Shown here one piece after another: positions 20,801 through 29,092 of a DNA stretch of 64,000 nucleotides. The DNA lies in contig CALDUT010000002.1 of assembly GCA_937924775.1 (NCBI GenBank), positions 1 to 64,000 of the forward strand, given 5' to 3'. The position numbers and the translations under genes are program-made. Origin of the DNA: an uncultured Gemmata sp. GTDB taxonomy: Bacteria > Planctomycetota > Planctomycetia > Gemmatales > Gemmataceae. The notes beneath the pieces were generated by a model. That model saw only the letters and a list, made by a program, of their open reading frames with translations, had not been told where the DNA came from and did no database searches. Every line of letters starts with the position of its first letter. Position 1 is the first letter of the stretch.

Positions 20801-21875
20801 TTTTGCTGGGTTCAATCACCATCTGGCCATCGCGGATTTCGCGGTTGGCACGGGCGATGAGCGTGACGGTCGTCCCCCGATAGCCGCGAATGAGGGGATC
20901 GGCCGCGGTTTCGGTCGCCCGACGGAGATACTTGGGGTATTCGTAAGTCGCTTCAAAATCCGTGAACATCGGAAGCGAGCGGACCGTCACCCGATGTTCC
21001 GGTGTTTCGGCGTCGCCTCCGGCCACTTTGTACCAGAAACCGTTTTGAATGAGGTAATCGGGGATGCGTAATTCCCACTCGCGACTGGTTTCGCCAGAAA
21101 TTAGAGGGAGTTCTTCGTAGTTCGGATCGTTCGGGTTGTGGCGAATGAGGAGCCGCACGCGTTCGGGGCTATTGACCGGTGGAATTCTCCCGCCCACATA
21201 CACCGCCACCGTCACCGATTGCCCGGTGGTGATGGTCAGATCGGCCGGTTCAGGTTTCACGATGGTCAATTGCGTCCGCGTGGCGATCGGGTCGGAGGAG
21301 AAGGGTACGAACGCACGCCCCAACAGTGAACCAAATTGAGCCGGGCGGAACAGAAAGAAGAGCGTGATCAGGACCAATAGCAAGACGACCGCTGCCGCAC
21401 CCACATAAAGCAGGCTCCGATGGTCGACCGCGCGGTTGACGTCGGCGACGGCCGCTGCTGAGGCCGCCCGGCTGGCCAACGCGGCCTTCACAGCCGGATG
21501 AAGGTCGCCCCGCAATTGGACATCCACATACCCAGTGACGCTGTTTTTATTGTCTTCCAGCGTTCGTTCGACTTGTTTGGCGGCGTAGAGCGGATTGATC
21601 CGCAATCGCAAGGGGCGAATCAGGGTGCAGTAACCCACTGCGGCCAAAACGACCACAAACGCCGCCAGCGATCCTTGCCGTGCTGATTCGGGTAAAACGA
21701 AGTATTTGTCGAGCAGGATCATCGTGGTGGCATAAACCAACACGAGTGCGACTATCAGAAGGCTACCGAAGGCGATATCGTGAGCGCGGATGCGGCTGGT
21801 GGCCTGAGCCAATTGCTCTTCCACCCGCGACTCGAACTTGGCGGCCAGTTCCTTCGGGTCAATCATTGTCGCCAT
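17886..21875 (-). CDS. DUF4175-like membrane protein with long PQE-rich and helical-repeat tail
   Basis: A 1,329-residue protein. The start at 21875 (MATMIDPKEL) follows AGAGGTGGATCT; upstream in-frame ATGs lack ribosome sites. There are three membrane segments in the first 180 residues (IAFGSLLIVALVLVYATTMI; GSLAAFVVVLAAVGYCTLI; LLYVGAAAVVLLLVLITLFF). A large beta-rich periplasmic-type region follows, to about residue 570 (FTDFEATYEYPKYLRRATE, ARYKLTFTATNGETIAEPF). Then comes a roughly 350-residue linker almost wholly P, Q, E, K, T, S, and after it a charged helical region built of repeats (see findings). The layout resembles DUF4175-type membrane proteins of Gram-negatives; the name is from motif memory. 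It faces the Ser/Thr kinase gene divergently. Function unknown. Confidence 0.82.
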   Translation of the reverse strand: MATMIDPKELAAKFESRVEEQLAQATSRIRAHDIAFGSLLIVALVLVYATTMILLDKYFVLPESARQGSLAAFVVVLAAVGYCTLIRPLRLRINPLYAAKQVERTLEDNKNSVTGYVDVQLRGDLHPAVKAALASRAASAAAVADVNRAVDHRSLLYVGAAAVVLLLVLITLFFLFRPAQFGSLLGRAFVPFSSDPIATRTQLTIVKPEPADLTITTGQSVTVAVYVGGRIPPVNSPERVRLLIRHNPNDPNYEELPLISGETSREWELRIPDYLIQNGFWYKVAGGDAETPEHRVTVRSLPMFTDFEATYEYPKYLRRATETAADPLIRGYRGTTVTLIARANREIRDGQMVIEPSKNGPIAGSVVPEQPDRIRFQFKLTESARYKLTFTATNGETIAEPFLSTITVENDQPPQVIITHPADDEIELPANGQIVVDGKIGDDFGIDTVTLKLKVVGAAERPLLELPYLNGNARSFHRERDDTWPTDLTYKGSIDLARLKDPAGLDPKLKEGDILEFWLEATDNCTEPRPNVGHSPPKRVRLTPPKVDEAERNNLEQQKQQRQAQEQQHRQQQQQQLDKESRPAQGSESQPPQGTESQKPENSNAEPKTGEKTEPKAGDPQPNNPEKEPGPAPNNPNQRPQKPSQTSDVEKTANELQNEIERSQNSSGEGKPHSAPPEQTREQPGEAKPRHGSDQNLNNDGPAEPKPSEPMNRDGAAPAESKNHGETPKPQELANTKPQPPSNNPMTGNPDPAPSEPRVTPPAQDTGTEKPQPQEPPPAKEPQPKDSSASQDPKSGSCAKPSTGDDKNAGSSDPATKAASEAKPPAQPPQPGTEKPAQASSPRGDQPDQTPQAGTGKPDTPPAPAEGNKPQPPNDTGRNTPSKESEPKPARGTEEPATAKPDDPNAPQGQDSGTPQGPQAGDSVIPKGQEKPQPNTGANKNALQPKDKITDQQKKELEQAARDLASDDPQKRAEAQKKLDQAIGEEKRKEMEQLARDLQSDDPQQRQAAQKKLEDLKKHMEGQSANRPDNTAEQPPLTDEQKKELEKAIEDLRSNEESKKQQARDKLDKMVGEQYRKDAEKLMNDLESDDPQTRQAAQKKLEEMKKLLENTPEYKHTQNEPKPTPQPTAEEIADLMKKAEDLKSNDRDTRRKAEEALDERIGRDAREELQRQLENQSPESLKPEQLKEQLEKWRQRPGAGTEAKGAMDDNPANRLKAAELNLEKFQKEEYRQLLKNKKGWSDAEYDKFLKDYEQYIKNLREEVTSGPQVPKSPLPYDPQQGITTGSGGKVTPTTPSGPSSAGIGGPTVAPPGFEDARRRFEEALKKKNK
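18540..19060 (-). repeat. In-gene repeats coding for charged helical modules
   Basis: Inside the DUF4175-like gene the protein repeats a module of about 30-35 residues: KKELEQAARDLASDDPQKR, KEMEQLARDLQSDDPQQRQ, KKELEKAIEDLRSNEESKKQ, KDAEKLMNDLESDDPQTRQ, plus a diverged ADLMKKAEDLKSNDRDTRR. Modules with an AQKKL element occur in alternating pairs. Boundaries are approximate. Confidence 0.75.
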
Positions 21876-22127
21876 AGATCCACCTCTGGCGAACCGGTGG
21901 GGTTCACCGCCTTCGTATCCGCAGGAGCTAGTAAATTGTAGACTCCTACTTCGAAAGTTTCTACCTTTCAGACGGTTCGGCCGTTTCACGCGATTGTGGA
22001 ACCGCCCAGGAAATCCCCAATTTGTGAGAGCGGCGGTCGCTCGGCGAACCAAAATCTCTTCAGTTGTAACCGTAGAAGCAGCTACAATATCACTTGTTTG
22101 GTGCTACGCACGCTGGGGGGAGAGCCC
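21876..22127. promoter_or_regulatory. Divergent control region between DUF4175-like gene and kinase gene
   Basis: These 252 bases separate two genes transcribed away from each other, so both promoters must lie here or in the flanks. I see ribosome sites at both ends (AGAGGTGG on the minus strand, GGGGGGAGAG on the plus strand) but no confident promoter or operator. Confidence 0.4.
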
Positions 22128-24092
22128 ATGTTGGTGGGTCAGCGTATTGGCCCGTTTGAGATTGAGCGCGAACTGGGAAGCGGTGCAATGGGCACCGTGT
22201 ACCGGGCGAAATTCCATCGCAGTGAGGACAAGATCATTCCTGTGGCGTTGAAAGTCGTGGCGATGGGGCTGCTTGGCAATGAGTCGGCGATGGCCCGCTT
22301 CGAACGCGAAGCCAACATTCTCAAACAACTGAAGCACGAACACATTGTTCGGCTTATCGCTCATGGCAAGATTAATAAGCAAAATCCGTACATAGCGATG
22401 GAATTCATTGACGGGGAGGCTCTCGACCGCATCCTCGCCCGCCGCGGGAAATTGACGTGGGAAGAAGTGATTACTTACGGTAAGCAATTGTGCGAGGCTC
22501 TCCAGTATGCCCACGATAAGGGGATCATTCACCGCGACCTGAAGCCTTCGAACCTGATGATCACCCGGGAGGGTAAACTCAAACTCACCGACTTTGGGAT
22601 TGCCAAAGATACGGATGTCACGGCGCTGACCGGGGCGAACAGCACTATTGGCACCGCGGCGTACATGTCCCCGGAACAGTGCCGCGGCGAGCGCAACCTC
22701 ACCAACAAATCCGACCTTTATTCCTTGGGCATTGTGTTTTTCGAACTTCTGACCGGGCGCAAACCCTTCACGGCGGAAACCACGGTCGAAATGTTCCTCA
22801 AACATTGCAACGAGAAAGCTCCGCGCATCGGCAAATTGGTTCCAGACCTGCCCCCCAAGCTGGAATCCCTCATCATGCAATTGATGGAGAAAGACAAAGA
22901 AGATCGACCGATTGATGCCCAATGGGTGGGCCGGATGCTGCAAGAAATCGAAGACGATGCTTACGCTCGCAAAAGTGCCGGGCTGGCCGTAGCTCAGAAT
23001 CGCTCTAGCAAAGCGGTCAACCTCAGCGGCGAGCGGATGGATGAAGCCGATAAGGAAGCTGCTCGCGCGCTGCGCGGGAAACGGAAAAAGAAAAAGAAAG
23101 ACGATGTCCCGCTGCTTCAGCAGAAATGGGTACAAGCCGTTGGGATCAGTGCCTTATTGCTGGTGATGGTCGCGGGTGTGATTGGGGCCTTGCGCCCCCC
23201 CTCGGCCGAGAAACTGTTTGCCGCGATCGACAACGCCACAACGCCCGAGGCCAAACTCGAAGCCGCGACCAAGTTTCTGGAAACTTATGGCAGCCGCGGG
23301 GGGGAACTGGTCGATCAAGCCGCCGCCATTTTCCGCGCTGGGAAAATCCGTGAGCGCGAACGAGTATTGAACAATCGCTTCACCAGTTCCATGCCGGGGA
23401 TGTCGAAACCCACCGAAAACGATGATCCGGACGCCTATAACGCCGCCTGGGCCGCGATGGAGTTCGAAAAGCTCGGGCAACTCGATCAAGCCCGGACCCA
23501 ATGGCAGAAGGTCAAAGCTCGCTTCCCCGATCAGGCGGCCTTACCCTACACCACGCAAAATGACGACCTCGCCAAAGCCCTGTGGGGCTGGGTCGCGGAG
23601 AAACGGCTGGCGGATATCGCCAAGGCCGTGGCCGAACGCGAACGGCTGCTGAAGAAAATCGCCGAAAGCCGCCTCAAAGAAATCGAACTCAAAACCGATA
23701 AAACCAATCCCGAATCCCTGGCGATCCGCGCCCTCCGCTTGTGGGAATTTGGCGACCACGAACGGGCGGCAGCCACCTGCGACACCATCCTCACCTTGAC
23801 CGAAAAGGATTTCGACAAACGCCCGTGGTATCTGTTAGCGGCACAACTCAAAGCTGTGGCGAACCCGAAAGCGGGGCCGGCCACCCGGGTTGAACGGTTG
23901 CGGCAGTATCTGGATGAAACGGAAAAGATCGTCCACGCGCTGAAGGATAGCCCTGATCCAGCGGCAGCGGGAGAAGTGCGCAATCGCTGCCGCGACGTTC
24001 GGGAACTGTACGACGACGATGACGACCCGGAAGTTCGCAAAGCCGTCGAACGCGCTGAGAAGCTCTTTGCGGCGGCGAGCAAAATCTTCTGA
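22128..24092 (+). CDS. Membrane-anchored Ser/Thr protein kinase
   Basis: A 654-residue PknB-type kinase. Glycine loop LGSGAMGTVY (residues 16-25), ATP-binding lysine K42 in VALKVV, catalytic loop IIHRDLKPSNLM (about 135), DFGIAKD, the activation segment STIGTAAYMSPEQC, and LYSLGIVFFELLTGRKPF. All key residues are present. A basic KRKKKKK cluster and a transmembrane helix (WVQAVGISALLLVMVAGVIG, about 334-357) follow. A C-terminal helical, TPR-like domain of about 290 residues (NNRFTSSMPG, WAAMEFEKLGQLDQARTQW) lies outside the membrane. The start at 22128 has GGGGGGAGAGCCC upstream; the longer frame from 21996 is unlikely. It is divergent from the DUF4175-like gene. Confidence 0.93.
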   Translation: MLVGQRIGPFEIERELGSGAMGTVYRAKFHRSEDKIIPVALKVVAMGLLGNESAMARFEREANILKQLKHEHIVRLIAHGKINKQNPYIAMEFIDGEALDRILARRGKLTWEEVITYGKQLCEALQYAHDKGIIHRDLKPSNLMITREGKLKLTDFGIAKDTDVTALTGANSTIGTAAYMSPEQCRGERNLTNKSDLYSLGIVFFELLTGRKPFTAETTVEMFLKHCNEKAPRIGKLVPDLPPKLESLIMQLMEKDKEDRPIDAQWVGRMLQEIEDDAYARKSAGLAVAQNRSSKAVNLSGERMDEADKEAARALRGKRKKKKKDDVPLLQQKWVQAVGISALLLVMVAGVIGALRPPSAEKLFAAIDNATTPEAKLEAATKFLETYGSRGGELVDQAAAIFRAGKIRERERVLNNRFTSSMPGMSKPTENDDPDAYNAAWAAMEFEKLGQLDQARTQWQKVKARFPDQAALPYTTQNDDLAKALWGWVAEKRLADIAKAVAERERLLKKIAESRLKEIELKTDKTNPESLAIRALRLWEFGDHERAAATCDTILTLTEKDFDKRPWYLLAAQLKAVANPKAGPATRVERLRQYLDETEKIVHALKDSPDPAAAGEVRNRCRDVRELYDDDDDPEVRKAVERAEKLFAAASKIF

Positions 24093-24296
24093 TTGAAACG
24101 TAGCGTTTGTCGTCCTCTATCGAGATTTATTCGGCGATCCGCACCCGGGGCTGCGTCAGTCAATTCCCCGGGTGGCAGAGGGGGTCGCCCCGGAATTCCG
24201 CCGCTGGAGGCGACACAGTGACGATGACGTGAGCCGCGACAGGGATCACACCGCGATTCACCTCGCGATTCCTCAAAAAGTGGCAAGAAATCCAGG

Positions 24297-24974
24297 TTAT
24301 TCGCCGTGCAATTCTTCTAGCATCCGGATTGTCTCGTGCAGGTCTAGATCGGGGTTGATCGCCACCGCCTGGCGGAACGCCCGCAGCGCGGCTTGGGGCC
24401 GTTGGAGCTTCAAGTAGCACTGCCCCAGTCCCGCTGCGGCCCCGAAGTGGTACGGGTTGAGCCGCAAAACCACCTCACAATCCTCAACCGCCCGGAGAAA
24501 TTCGCCCTGTCTGAAGTGCCAAATGGCCCGTTGATTGTGAGCTTCGGCAAAATCCGGGGCGTCTTGGATGAGAGCATCCAGTTGCCAGCGGGCTTTCGCA
24601 GGATTGGGTTCCAACATCGCTTCCCGCAACCGGGCGTTTTGCTCCGGAGTCCCCCCGCGGAACCATAACTCCCACAGGGTATCCGCGGCAAATCGTCGTA
24701 CTAAAGCGTCGTCATCGTGTAATGCGGCCGCGACCACCGGAACCGACGCGAACGTTCCCACCAGCCCCAAGGCCAAAGCCGCGGCTTGTCGGGCTTTCAC
24801 ATCCTCGCAGGAGATTAACAGGCGTTGAAGGGTGCCTTCGTTATAACGTTGTTGGACTTCAGCTCGGAAGGCCCGCATCGCTTCTTGCAAACCCGCGGCC
24901 CACAGTTCCTCATCGTCACCAGCTTGAAACATGGGCAATTGATTGAAAAATTCTACTAACAGGGAAGCGGACAC
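24297..24974 (-). CDS. HEAT-like and TPR repeat protein
   Basis: A 225-residue soluble protein starting at GTG 24974, with AGGAG upstream. The first half has HEAT-type helices (DVKARQAAALALGLVGTFAS, DDDALVRRFAADTLWELW). The second half has three TPR-like units (FAEAHNQRAIWHFRQGEF, LNPYHFGAAAGLGQCYLK, RPQAALRAFRQAVAINPD). Such proteins are scaffolds; no partner can be named. It sits upstream of nothing obvious and downstream of the GTPase pair on the same strand, with about 200 bases before the kinase gene's end. Confidence 0.82.
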   Translation of the reverse strand: MSASLLVEFFNQLPMFQAGDDEELWAAGLQEAMRAFRAEVQQRYNEGTLQRLLISCEDVKARQAAALALGLVGTFASVPVVAAALHDDDALVRRFAADTLWELWFRGGTPEQNARLREAMLEPNPAKARWQLDALIQDAPDFAEAHNQRAIWHFRQGEFLRAVEDCEVVLRLNPYHFGAAAGLGQCYLKLQRPQAALRAFRQAVAINPDLDLHETIRMLEELHGE

Positions 24975-25054
24975 GGCTACTCCTCATCTCCATTGCCATA
25001 CGGGCTTCTCAGCCACTATATGCTGAAGGGTGCGGGTGAAGTCAAATCGGGGTG

Positions 25055-26608
25055 TCACTTCTTGCGCCAGGCTTCATGAAGGATGGAAAGGAGTTTTTTC
25101 CCACCTTCCTGCAGTTGCCGACCGATTTTCTCATACTGTCCGCTGGTTGCTTCCGTGGCGAAGGCTTTGAGTATGGCCGTTCCACGAGCCTGATCCAACC
25201 GGGAGGCGATGGTGGGGATGAGTTCTTCGGCGATGCCGTAGGCTTCCCCGGCGCGGGTGCAAACCGGGATGATCGCGGCGATGCGGGGGCCGAATTGATC
25301 GCGAACCACCGCGAGGCAGTCACGAATGGTAGTTTCTTTCGGGCGTGTGCCGTTACGCCAATTGTAAGGCGGAGCCCATTCGGCTTTGGGGCTGAGTAAG
25401 TCGATGTGTGTCACGACGACAAGGGTCGGTGGCATCTTCAGATGAGATTTGTCGGCGAACCATTGGCTCAACCGGTCCAGGACTACGACATCCGGTTGCC
25501 GCCCGGGGTTAGTTGCCGAAGTCACGAGGAGGATGAGGTCCGCATCACGAGCCGCTTCGACGGCTGCGGTCAGATCGGTATCGGTGGGGCCATCCTGGCC
25601 ATAACCGCTCGTATCGAGCAAGCTCACAAGCTGCTTTCCGGGGAGGATGGCGTCGTACCGGAGACCGCCCGGCATCGGCCGCCGATCCACGGCCGCGGCT
25701 TGGCGACCCACCAGAGCGTTGACAAGGCTGGATTTCCCCGCTTTCACCGAACCAATAATGGCCACTGTCAGGAGTTTCTTCGGCGCATCATCGTCTTTGG
25801 TGGCAGCCGGTGATTCTTTCGGAGCATGGTCAGCAGAAGGAACCGCTCCCTGGGCGATCAGTTCGCGGTAACGCTTCACTCCCACCCGGAGCCGCCCGCT
25901 GTACAGTTCGATGAGATACCGCCCCAATTGCTGGATGAAAGCCGTATGAAACCAAAGGATAATGTTGTTTTGCAACCGATCCATCAGCCCCCCGAGAATG
26001 CTCCGTGAGGCGAAGAACCGCAACGCGGTTTGCACAGGGTCTAGAAGAGCGGCACCTGCCCAGTAAATATTCTGCCCGGTTTTGTAGTAATCCACAGCTT
26101 TGCGGGCTTGCTTGAGATCACCCAATCGCACCAGGTGTGAACCGGGGACGTACCGCTGTACGCTCTCATTCAGATCGGCAGCCGCAAGTTCAATACAAGT
26201 AAGGATTTCCGGCAGAGTGACACTGTCGAAAGGCTCTTGCATCCCGGGATTGTATACCGCGGCTAACTGCGTGGCCAAATCGACTGCCACCTCGCTGTAA
26301 TGCCGTGGATTTTCCAGTTGCTCCACGCGGATGTCTTCAAACGACTGGGCCTTTTCGATCACCTTCTGCCAAGCCTGTTGGTCTTGCTCGGTCCAATAGG
26401 GGGCCACTTTCGCGGTTGGGGAAGGCCAGTAGCCCCGCCGCGTCCACCGCCAACCCAGATAGTAAGCCAAAGCCAGACAGGCAAACATCGGGATCCAGAC
26501 CCAGACCATCCACCCTTGGGCCCACAGAAAGTAGCCACCAGCTCCCATCAGAACCACAAAGGGAGTACAAAAGAGCACCAGAATGACCAGGAGCCGGAAT
26601 CGGGTCAT
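25055..26608 (-). CDS. Membrane-associated GTPase with N-terminal transmembrane helices
   Basis: A 517-residue protein. Two N-terminal membrane helices (LLVILVLFCTPFVVLMGAGG and WIPMFACLALAYYLGW) are followed by a helical region of about 200 residues and then a Ras-like GTPase domain. That domain has G1 IIGSVKAGKSSLVN, G3 LDTSGYGQDG and G4 VVVTHIDLL. Composition suits a membrane-bound GTPase. The start at 26608 (MTRFRLLV) is preferred for its ATG and position just before the helix; a TTG at 26656 would add 16 residues. It lies about 78 bases downstream of a second GTPase gene, so the two are probably co-transcribed. The pair may act together on a membrane process (inference). Confidence 0.82.
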   Translation of the reverse strand: MTRFRLLVILVLFCTPFVVLMGAGGYFLWAQGWMVWVWIPMFACLALAYYLGWRWTRRGYWPSPTAKVAPYWTEQDQQAWQKVIEKAQSFEDIRVEQLENPRHYSEVAVDLATQLAAVYNPGMQEPFDSVTLPEILTCIELAAADLNESVQRYVPGSHLVRLGDLKQARKAVDYYKTGQNIYWAGAALLDPVQTALRFFASRSILGGLMDRLQNNIILWFHTAFIQQLGRYLIELYSGRLRVGVKRYRELIAQGAVPSADHAPKESPAATKDDDAPKKLLTVAIIGSVKAGKSSLVNALVGRQAAAVDRRPMPGGLRYDAILPGKQLVSLLDTSGYGQDGPTDTDLTAAVEAARDADLILLVTSATNPGRQPDVVVLDRLSQWFADKSHLKMPPTLVVVTHIDLLSPKAEWAPPYNWRNGTRPKETTIRDCLAVVRDQFGPRIAAIIPVCTRAGEAYGIAEELIPTIASRLDQARGTAILKAFATEATSGQYEKIGRQLQEGGKKLLSILHEAWRKK

Positions 26609-26686
26609 GGGTTCGACACCCCGTAAGAGATCAACACTGGGTTGTGTAGCGTTCAACCGCCCTGAGGGTAATAACTTTCTGAACGG

Positions 26687-27928
26687 TCATTCCGGAGCGC
26701 CATTACTGAATGCGACTGTGCTCTGACGGTCTTTCCATTGTTTTTCGGCGATCCGGAATTCATCCTGATAAACCGTCCGCAATAACTCAGCGGAAGGAAC
26801 ATGGCCAGCATGGATGGTTTCAAAGTACGCGCACAAGGCTCGGCCTAACGCGTAAGTCGACGCCGCGGCGGCGGCGGCTCCCACGACGGACCCCACCCCC
26901 GGGATGAACTTGGTCAACTGACGCCACGCGGTACGTGCGGCGATACCGGCGCCAACTGCGGCGACAATCTCCCGGAAACGTTGGGCATTCAACGGTTGGC
27001 CATAGATTTGAGCCAGTTGATAGGCCATCCGGGCTTGAATGCCCATGAGAACGACAACATCCGCTAGTGGAATTGGCACCGCCCCTGCGGTCCCAGCGAG
27101 GGCGGTATAACTGAGTATCACTGGTAGGGCGTGCCGCAGGTGAATCTCTTGGAGCGTTTGTGTGGCTTCGTGGAATTGTAACAAGGTTTGCCGGTAGGCG
27201 ATGGGTAGCAGGTGGAGCAGCGTTTCCTTCAAGCATTCGCCGCCATAGTGGGGGTCGGCGAAACCGTCGCCGGGCTGGGTGAAGTCGATCGGGACGCAGG
27301 CCTCAAACATCCCCGCGAACAGGCGCCGATGTTCGTCGATACAGATGAGTAATTCCCGGGGAAGTGTGCCGGCACCAGGCAGTTCAGTGAGCGGTTGATG
27401 CGGATTTTGCCCCAGTGCTGCAAACGGATAGGGCTGGGGGTGGGGTTGACGCGGAAAGGTTTCGTGAAGGCAGGTGATGACCAATACCACGGGGCGTTGC
27501 GGACGTGCGGCCCGGATGTGTTTGAGCGCTGTACGGACCGTGCCCTGGGCGAAATCGGTCGCTTTGACTGTGACCATCACAACATGCGATGAATCGTGAA
27601 AGTGGGCCACATCCTCCGTGGGATCGTAACCGGGTTCATCCACGCCACGCGTGTCGAGGAAGCTGAGCAGGGGGGCATCGGCTGTCGGGAATTGGTACAT
27701 CCGCGAGGTGCGGGTGCAAGCCCGAAAGCCAGAGCCGATGACGGCATCGTCCGCTCCCGTCAGGTAGCGGATGAGGGACGTTTTGCCGGATTGGGTTTTT
27801 CCCAGCAACCAAAACACCGGGGCTGGGGTCTTGGCCCGCAGTTTGTGGAGAGTGGCTTCCAAATCCGGCGGTGTACCGGTTTCACCTCCCAGGGCTCGCT
27901 TGAACTTGTTCCACAGCTGGTTCATCAT
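26687..27928 (-). CDS. GTPase with C-terminal hydrophobic DUF697-like domain
   Basis: A 413-residue protein: G1 WLLGKTQSGKTSLIRYL (P-loop residues 43-50), switch Thr in CTRTSRMYQF, G3 FLDTRGVDEPGYDP. The usual G4 NKxD is not obvious (VLVITCLHE stands at that place). After about residue 245 comes a hydrophobic helical region (ILSYTALAGTAGAVPIPLAD, VVVLMGIQARMAYQLAQIYG, and glycine/alanine-rich GVGSVVGAAAAAASTYALGR) like the DUF697 region of YcjF-type proteins. The start at 27928 has GGGAGAGGGAGG just upstream (ATG ATG; the second may be used). Same strand and directly upstream of the other GTPase gene. Confidence 0.85.
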   Translation of the reverse strand: MMNQLWNKFKRALGGETGTPPDLEATLHKLRAKTPAPVFWLLGKTQSGKTSLIRYLTGADDAVIGSGFRACTRTSRMYQFPTADAPLLSFLDTRGVDEPGYDPTEDVAHFHDSSHVVMVTVKATDFAQGTVRTALKHIRAARPQRPVVLVITCLHETFPRQPHPQPYPFAALGQNPHQPLTELPGAGTLPRELLICIDEHRRLFAGMFEACVPIDFTQPGDGFADPHYGGECLKETLLHLLPIAYRQTLLQFHEATQTLQEIHLRHALPVILSYTALAGTAGAVPIPLADVVVLMGIQARMAYQLAQIYGQPLNAQRFREIVAAVGAGIAARTAWRQLTKFIPGVGSVVGAAAAAASTYALGRALCAYFETIHAGHVPSAELLRTVYQDEFRIAEKQWKDRQSTVAFSNGAPE

Positions 27929-28079
27929 GCCTCCCTCTCCCGATCAGACAGCGGTCCTGGCTGTTCTCGCCCGCGTGGCAGGCTATCTGGAAGAGAATTC
28001 AACCGAAGAAGCGGAACTTTCTCAAGTTCGCCTTGACCTCAGTGTTTACCGAAGCTATCGCAAGATCCGGAAACTGTGA
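27927..28079 (+). CDS. Possible 50-residue protein coupled to the methyltransferase gene
   Basis: ATG at 27927 begins a 50-codon frame (ends RSYRKIRKL) whose TGA overlaps the GTG start of the next gene as GTGA. The product is helical and charged (YLEENSTEEAELSQVRLDLS). The overlap favours coupled translation. Against it: no ribosome site is visible, and its ATG lies almost on the divergent GTPase start codon. Uncertain. Confidence 0.3.
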   Translation: MPPSPDQTAVLAVLARVAGYLEENSTEEAELSQVRLDLSVYRSYRKIRKL

Positions 28080-29044
28080 CCGGAATCGGATCCGGGTGCG
28101 CCATGAATGGCGATTGGGGCTATCTCCAGTTACCGAGCGGCATGACAGTCGGTTCTGCCGAATTCCGTGTTCTCCCTGCGCTGTCGGTCGTCGCTGAGGG
28201 CCCGGGCAGGGGTGACGCTGTAACTATGACCGGCACTTCCGGCCTGCCCGATCCACACCTTGTGGCCACCTGCGAGTTGATCCGCCCGCCCACGCTACGC
28301 CGGCAACGGGCGATTGGCGAACCGTTTTCCGTGGCGTGGTTTGAGGAACTCGAACACAAACGCTATCAGCGGCACGGGTCCTGGTTGCGGCGGGCGTTGG
28401 AGTTTGGACGCCACCCCGGGGAGTCGCTGCTGCTCTTAGGGGGCGGTTTAGGGACCGACGCCATCCAGTATACCCGTACAGGAACACAGGTCACGGTCGC
28501 CACCACCGCCAACGAATACCCGCATTTGATTCAACAGAACCTCCTTCGCTGTGGGCTGACGCTGCCGGTCATTCCCGTCGAGCGCAAAAGTTTACCCTTC
28601 CCCGATGGTTCCTTTGATGTTGTCACCTGGAATGCTCTTTATGATCCCGCAGCGCCGGACGTCACCGAGGTGGCGGAGATATTTCGCGTATTACGGCCCG
28701 GGGGAAAGCTCATCGGTTTATTCCCAGCGCTCTACGATGTTGTATTTTGGCAGCGGTGCTTGTTGCCGTTATCGCGTTTGTGGTGGCGTCGCCCGCCGGA
28801 CCCCACCACGGCCCCCAAAACAACCGCCCGCGACTTGCGCCGGGTGTTTAGTTCCTTCACCGACCACCGCATGGCCAAACGCCATTTGCGCCGGGGGGAG
28901 CTACCGTACCTGTGGCGGATCTTTCCTCTCTTGCTGTTGGAACGATTCCTCGGTCGCGTTTTGGTGATGAAAGCAAAAAAGCCGATTCCCTGTGGCCGCT
29001 GGCTGGCACGGCCGCCTCAATTCCTTCGCAAAGCTGCGGCATGA
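28076..29044 (+). CDS. Class I SAM-dependent methyltransferase
   Basis: A 322-residue protein from GTG 28076. The core fold is clear: motif I LLLLGGGLGTDAIQY (about residue 119), then VIPVERKSLPFPDGSFDVV and TWNALYDPAAPDV, and the motif EIFRVLRPGGKLIGLFPALY typical of methyltransferases of the Methyltransf_11 type. The N-terminal 90 residues are extra and not recognised. The C-terminal part (ELPYLWRIFPLLLLERFLGR) is hydrophobic and could touch a membrane. An ATG at 28226 is an alternative start that would drop the poorly conserved-looking N-terminus. Substrate unknown. Confidence 0.85.
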   Translation: MTGIGSGCAMNGDWGYLQLPSGMTVGSAEFRVLPALSVVAEGPGRGDAVTMTGTSGLPDPHLVATCELIRPPTLRRQRAIGEPFSVAWFEELEHKRYQRHGSWLRRALEFGRHPGESLLLLGGGLGTDAIQYTRTGTQVTVATTANEYPHLIQQNLLRCGLTLPVIPVERKSLPFPDGSFDVVTWNALYDPAAPDVTEVAEIFRVLRPGGKLIGLFPALYDVVFWQRCLLPLSRLWWRRPPDPTTAPKTTARDLRRVFSSFTDHRMAKRHLRRGELPYLWRIFPLLLLERFLGRVLVMKAKKPIPCGRWLARPPQFLRKAAA

Positions 29045-29092
29045 CGTTCGCCAGTACCCTGGGCTGGGTTTCCGCTCCCCGAGGTGCCAGAC

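Noticed and set aside
26600-26620. A tRNA T-loop-like GGTTCGA
   Set aside because: No surrounding cloverleaf; it lies inside the GTPase gene.
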